A DNA stretch of 6,417 nt, from assembly GCA_029256645.1 (NCBI GenBank), contig JAQSXM010000206.1, positions 1-6,417 on the forward strand, read 5' to 3'. A program made the translations under genes and the position numbers. The DNA comes from Sporomusa sp. (lineage in GTDB: Bacteria > Bacillota_C > Negativicutes > Sporomusales > Sporomusaceae). Of this stretch, positions 4,770-6,417 are shown one piece after another; positions within the stretch are counted from its first letter, which is position 1; each line of letters opens with the position of its first letter. The notes beneath the pieces were generated by a model. The model was not told the origin of the DNA, searched no databases, and saw nothing but the letters and a program-made list of their open reading frames with translations.

Positions 4770-6417
4770 TTACCGCTCCAGCAAAGCCTGATAAATGACC
4801 CCGCCCTCAACATTCCCGGGCATAGGGGCTGCCGTTAAATGACAGATAGTAGGCACCACATCCACCATTCGTACCCGCCTATGCAAGATTTCGCCTTGTT
4901 TTACCCCTGCCCCCACCATCATAAACAGCGCCTTCATTGAGCACCCCAGCAGCGTATGATTGCTGAGTCCATTCCCGTGGCACCGGGTAAACTCGGGTTC
5001 CAGAATATAGAAGATATCGCCGCAGTTAGGCCCGCCCAGGCCAACAGCCTCCATATCGTTCCGGTTCATCGCAAAGGCGACCACCCGCCTGCCGGTATGC
5101 GGATCACGATAGCTGTATAAATCATCAATGATTTTTTCAACCAGCTTGTCATACTCGTCCGGCTCCACACTCCCTTGCGGGTCCCGGCCTTTAAGATTAA
5201 TATAGATAAAGGTAGCCCGCTGAGCGACCGCTTTCGTATTGGCCCAGTCAATCTCAGCTTTCCCATTAACATCTTTTAGTTTGGTATACCCCAGCTGCCC
5301 CATAATGCCGACATTAATCCCCCACATATCGCCAATCAGGGGATGCTCGGTTGCAGGGTTTTTGCCAACCCCGCCATGATCGGAGGTAATAATAATTGTT
5401 GTATCCGCATCCAGCCGGTTCAGCATCTCCCCGACAAAATCATCACTGATTTCATAAATCTTCTCAATCAGTTCCTGGTATCGCTCATATTCGGCAGAGG
5501 TTTCCGGGAAGATATAATCCAGATAGAAATGATTGAACATATCAATCCCATGCATGTGGGTATAAAAAAGGTCCCACTCTTTATGATCCAGCAGATAGTT
5601 TATCGCATCCACATGCCATTGATACATCTGTCTGACTGAATCCAACAGAATACTGTCAGCCAGCGGATTCAACCGGTCATAGTTTACCGGCTGCAGCATC
5701 GGTCCCACTTGCTCATACAACTCCTGCCCGATTTCAGCAGGGTAAAAATATTTACCCCCTGTCAGATCCAGGACGAAGGAATAGTAAAAGGTCAGCGAGC
5801 TTCCGTCAGAGTTCATAGTAAGAACCCTGATTTTATAAGCTACCGGCGTGTCTTTGCCATTCACGGTAAAGGTGTCATGGATCCAGCCGCTCCACTCATT
5901 GACCAGAGCCTCACCCAGTGCCTGTTCTGCCTGTTTACTGCGATAAATGCTGATTTTATTATAGGTTTTACCATCGGCGGCAGTCAGTAAGCCATAGCGA
6001 CGGGCTTGCCCGCTATTCACCGGCAAAACGACTTCCCGCGCCCCGGCCGGAGCGTTTTTCCAGCCTTTAGCCGGTTTGATCGGCGTTATCACCTGATCTG
6101 CATTAGGGATATCTGCTGATAGCTCCCCATCCTCGACTGTTGTTACAAGCCCTGGCTGTGTATAGCCATAACCCTCGTATTCCTCCTTGCTGATATCTGC
6201 CTTAACGGAGGATATATCGCCCTCAACCCGGCAATCTGTACCGCTGTTATCGATTACGTGAGGAATCTCCCGGATCGGAAACTCGCCCTCTTTACATTCA
6301 TACACTTTTTCATAATCGATATAGCCCCGTAAATTAGTATAGATACTTGTACCATCTACATAGATCGCCTGATCTGTAGTCGGCGGCCAGGCGGTTGGAT
6401 AGTTAAACAATATACTC
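4770..6417 (-). CDS. Alkaline-phosphatase-superfamily (type I phosphodiesterase/nucleotide pyrophosphatase-like) protein, N-terminus cut by window edge
   Basis: The frame stays open to the right edge; the TTG at 6410 is only the first possible start codon in view and reads through from upstream codons. About 548 residues are visible. Metal-site motifs of the superfamily are clear (numbered from the codon at 6410): HGIDMFNH with Asp290 and His294, TSDHGG with Asp344 and His345, and a final histidine in CHGNGLSNH (His478 or His485). The end 'DVVPTICHLTAAPMPGNVEGGVIY' is the usual superfamily closing block. 'NYPTAWPPT' at the left matches the 'NvP.tyPP' segment seen after the nucleophile region, so the first Asp ligand and the Thr/Ser nucleophile lie outside. 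About 240 residues rich in strand-forming sequence lie between that segment and HGID, probably an inserted substrate-recognition domain. It should hydrolyse a phosphate or sulfate ester or phosphodiester; which one cannot be told. The thioredoxin-like gene follows closely. Confidence 0.85.
   Translation of the reverse strand, partial: SILFNYPTAWPPTTDQAIYVDGTSIYTNLRGYIDYEKVYECKEGEFPIREIPHVIDNSGTDCRVEGDISSVKADISKEEYEGYGYTQPGLVTTVEDGELSADIPNADQVITPIKPAKGWKNAPAGAREVVLPVNSGQARRYGLLTAADGKTYNKISIYRSKQAEQALGEALVNEWSGWIHDTFTVNGKDTPVAYKIRVLTMNSDGSSLTFYYSFVLDLTGGKYFYPAEIGQELYEQVGPMLQPVNYDRLNPLADSILLDSVRQMYQWHVDAINYLLDHKEWDLFYTHMHGIDMFNHFYLDYIFPETSAEYERYQELIEKIYEISDDFVGEMLNRLDADTTIIITSDHGGVGKNPATEHPLIGDMWGINVGIMGQLGYTKLKDVNGKAEIDWANTKAVAQRATFIYINLKGRDPQGSVEPDEYDKLVEKIIDDLYSYRDPHTGRRVVAFAMNRNDMEAVGLGGPNCGDIFYILEPEFTRCHGNGLSNHTLLGCSMKALFMMVGAGVKQGEILHRRVRMVDVVPTICHLTAAPMPGNVEGGVIYQALLER

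Noticed and set aside
5066..5990. Alternate-frame and plus-strand ORFs within the phosphatase-like gene
   Set aside because: They are low-complexity shadow translations without motifs; the main frame carries the metal-site residues.
6408..6410. TTG as the true start of the phosphatase-like gene
   Set aside because: The frame continues to the window edge, the conserved nucleophile region is missing, and the sequence here (FNYPTAWPP) is internal in the superfamily.
1..6417. CRISPR array, tRNA, rRNA, insertion sequence or attachment site
   Set aside because: No regularly spaced direct repeats, cloverleaf-like sequence, transposase motifs or terminal inverted repeats with target duplications were visible on reading both strands.

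Overview
The window carries one run of minus-strand genes plus the 3' end of a plus-strand regulator gene at the left edge. Base composition is near-balanced, Shine-Dalgarno sites are strong and purine-rich, the binding protein is a lipoprotein, and an intrinsic terminator with a T-run is present. Together these suggest a bacterium of Firmicutes type, possibly an anaerobic Negativicutes or Clostridia relative. That taxonomic guess is inference only; no rRNA or marker gene is present.

Layout, read in the direction of minus-strand transcription (right to left). (1) 6417-4770 is the C-terminal three quarters or so of an alkaline-phosphatase-superfamily (type I phosphodiesterase-like) metalloenzyme, cut by the right edge. 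(2) 4720-4331 is a small thioredoxin-fold protein with a CKIC active site and a cysteine-rich C-terminal tail, about 50 nt downstream and probably co-transcribed. (3) 4330-4107 is the only sizeable intergenic stretch. It holds a candidate promoter, a strong intrinsic terminator nested in a longer imperfect palindrome, and a 23-codon upstream ORF ending 4 nt before the next start codon. (4) 4106-1360 is a three-gene ABC importer in the order permease, lipoprotein binding protein, ATPase. All three most resemble the taurine/alkanesulfonate (TauCAB) family. (5) 1336-335 is a ten-helix DMT/EamA transporter 23 nt downstream of the ATPase, apparently the last gene of the operon. (6) 2-367 on the plus strand is the C-terminus of a LysR-type regulator; its end overlaps the EamA gene tail-to-tail by 33 bp.

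How they work together: the tau-like genes form a complete importer for a small organosulfonate or related anion, made together with a DMT-family permease that could export a product or move a related metabolite. No taurine dioxygenase (TauD) or sulfonate monooxygenase is seen, so the fate of the substrate is not shown here. The terminator between promoter and permease suggests that the importer may be controlled by attenuation. I see no CRISPR array, tRNA, rRNA, insertion sequence or obviously new multi-gene system. The most unusual points are the palindromic leader with its small ORF and the Cys-tailed thioredoxin paired with the phosphatase-like enzyme.
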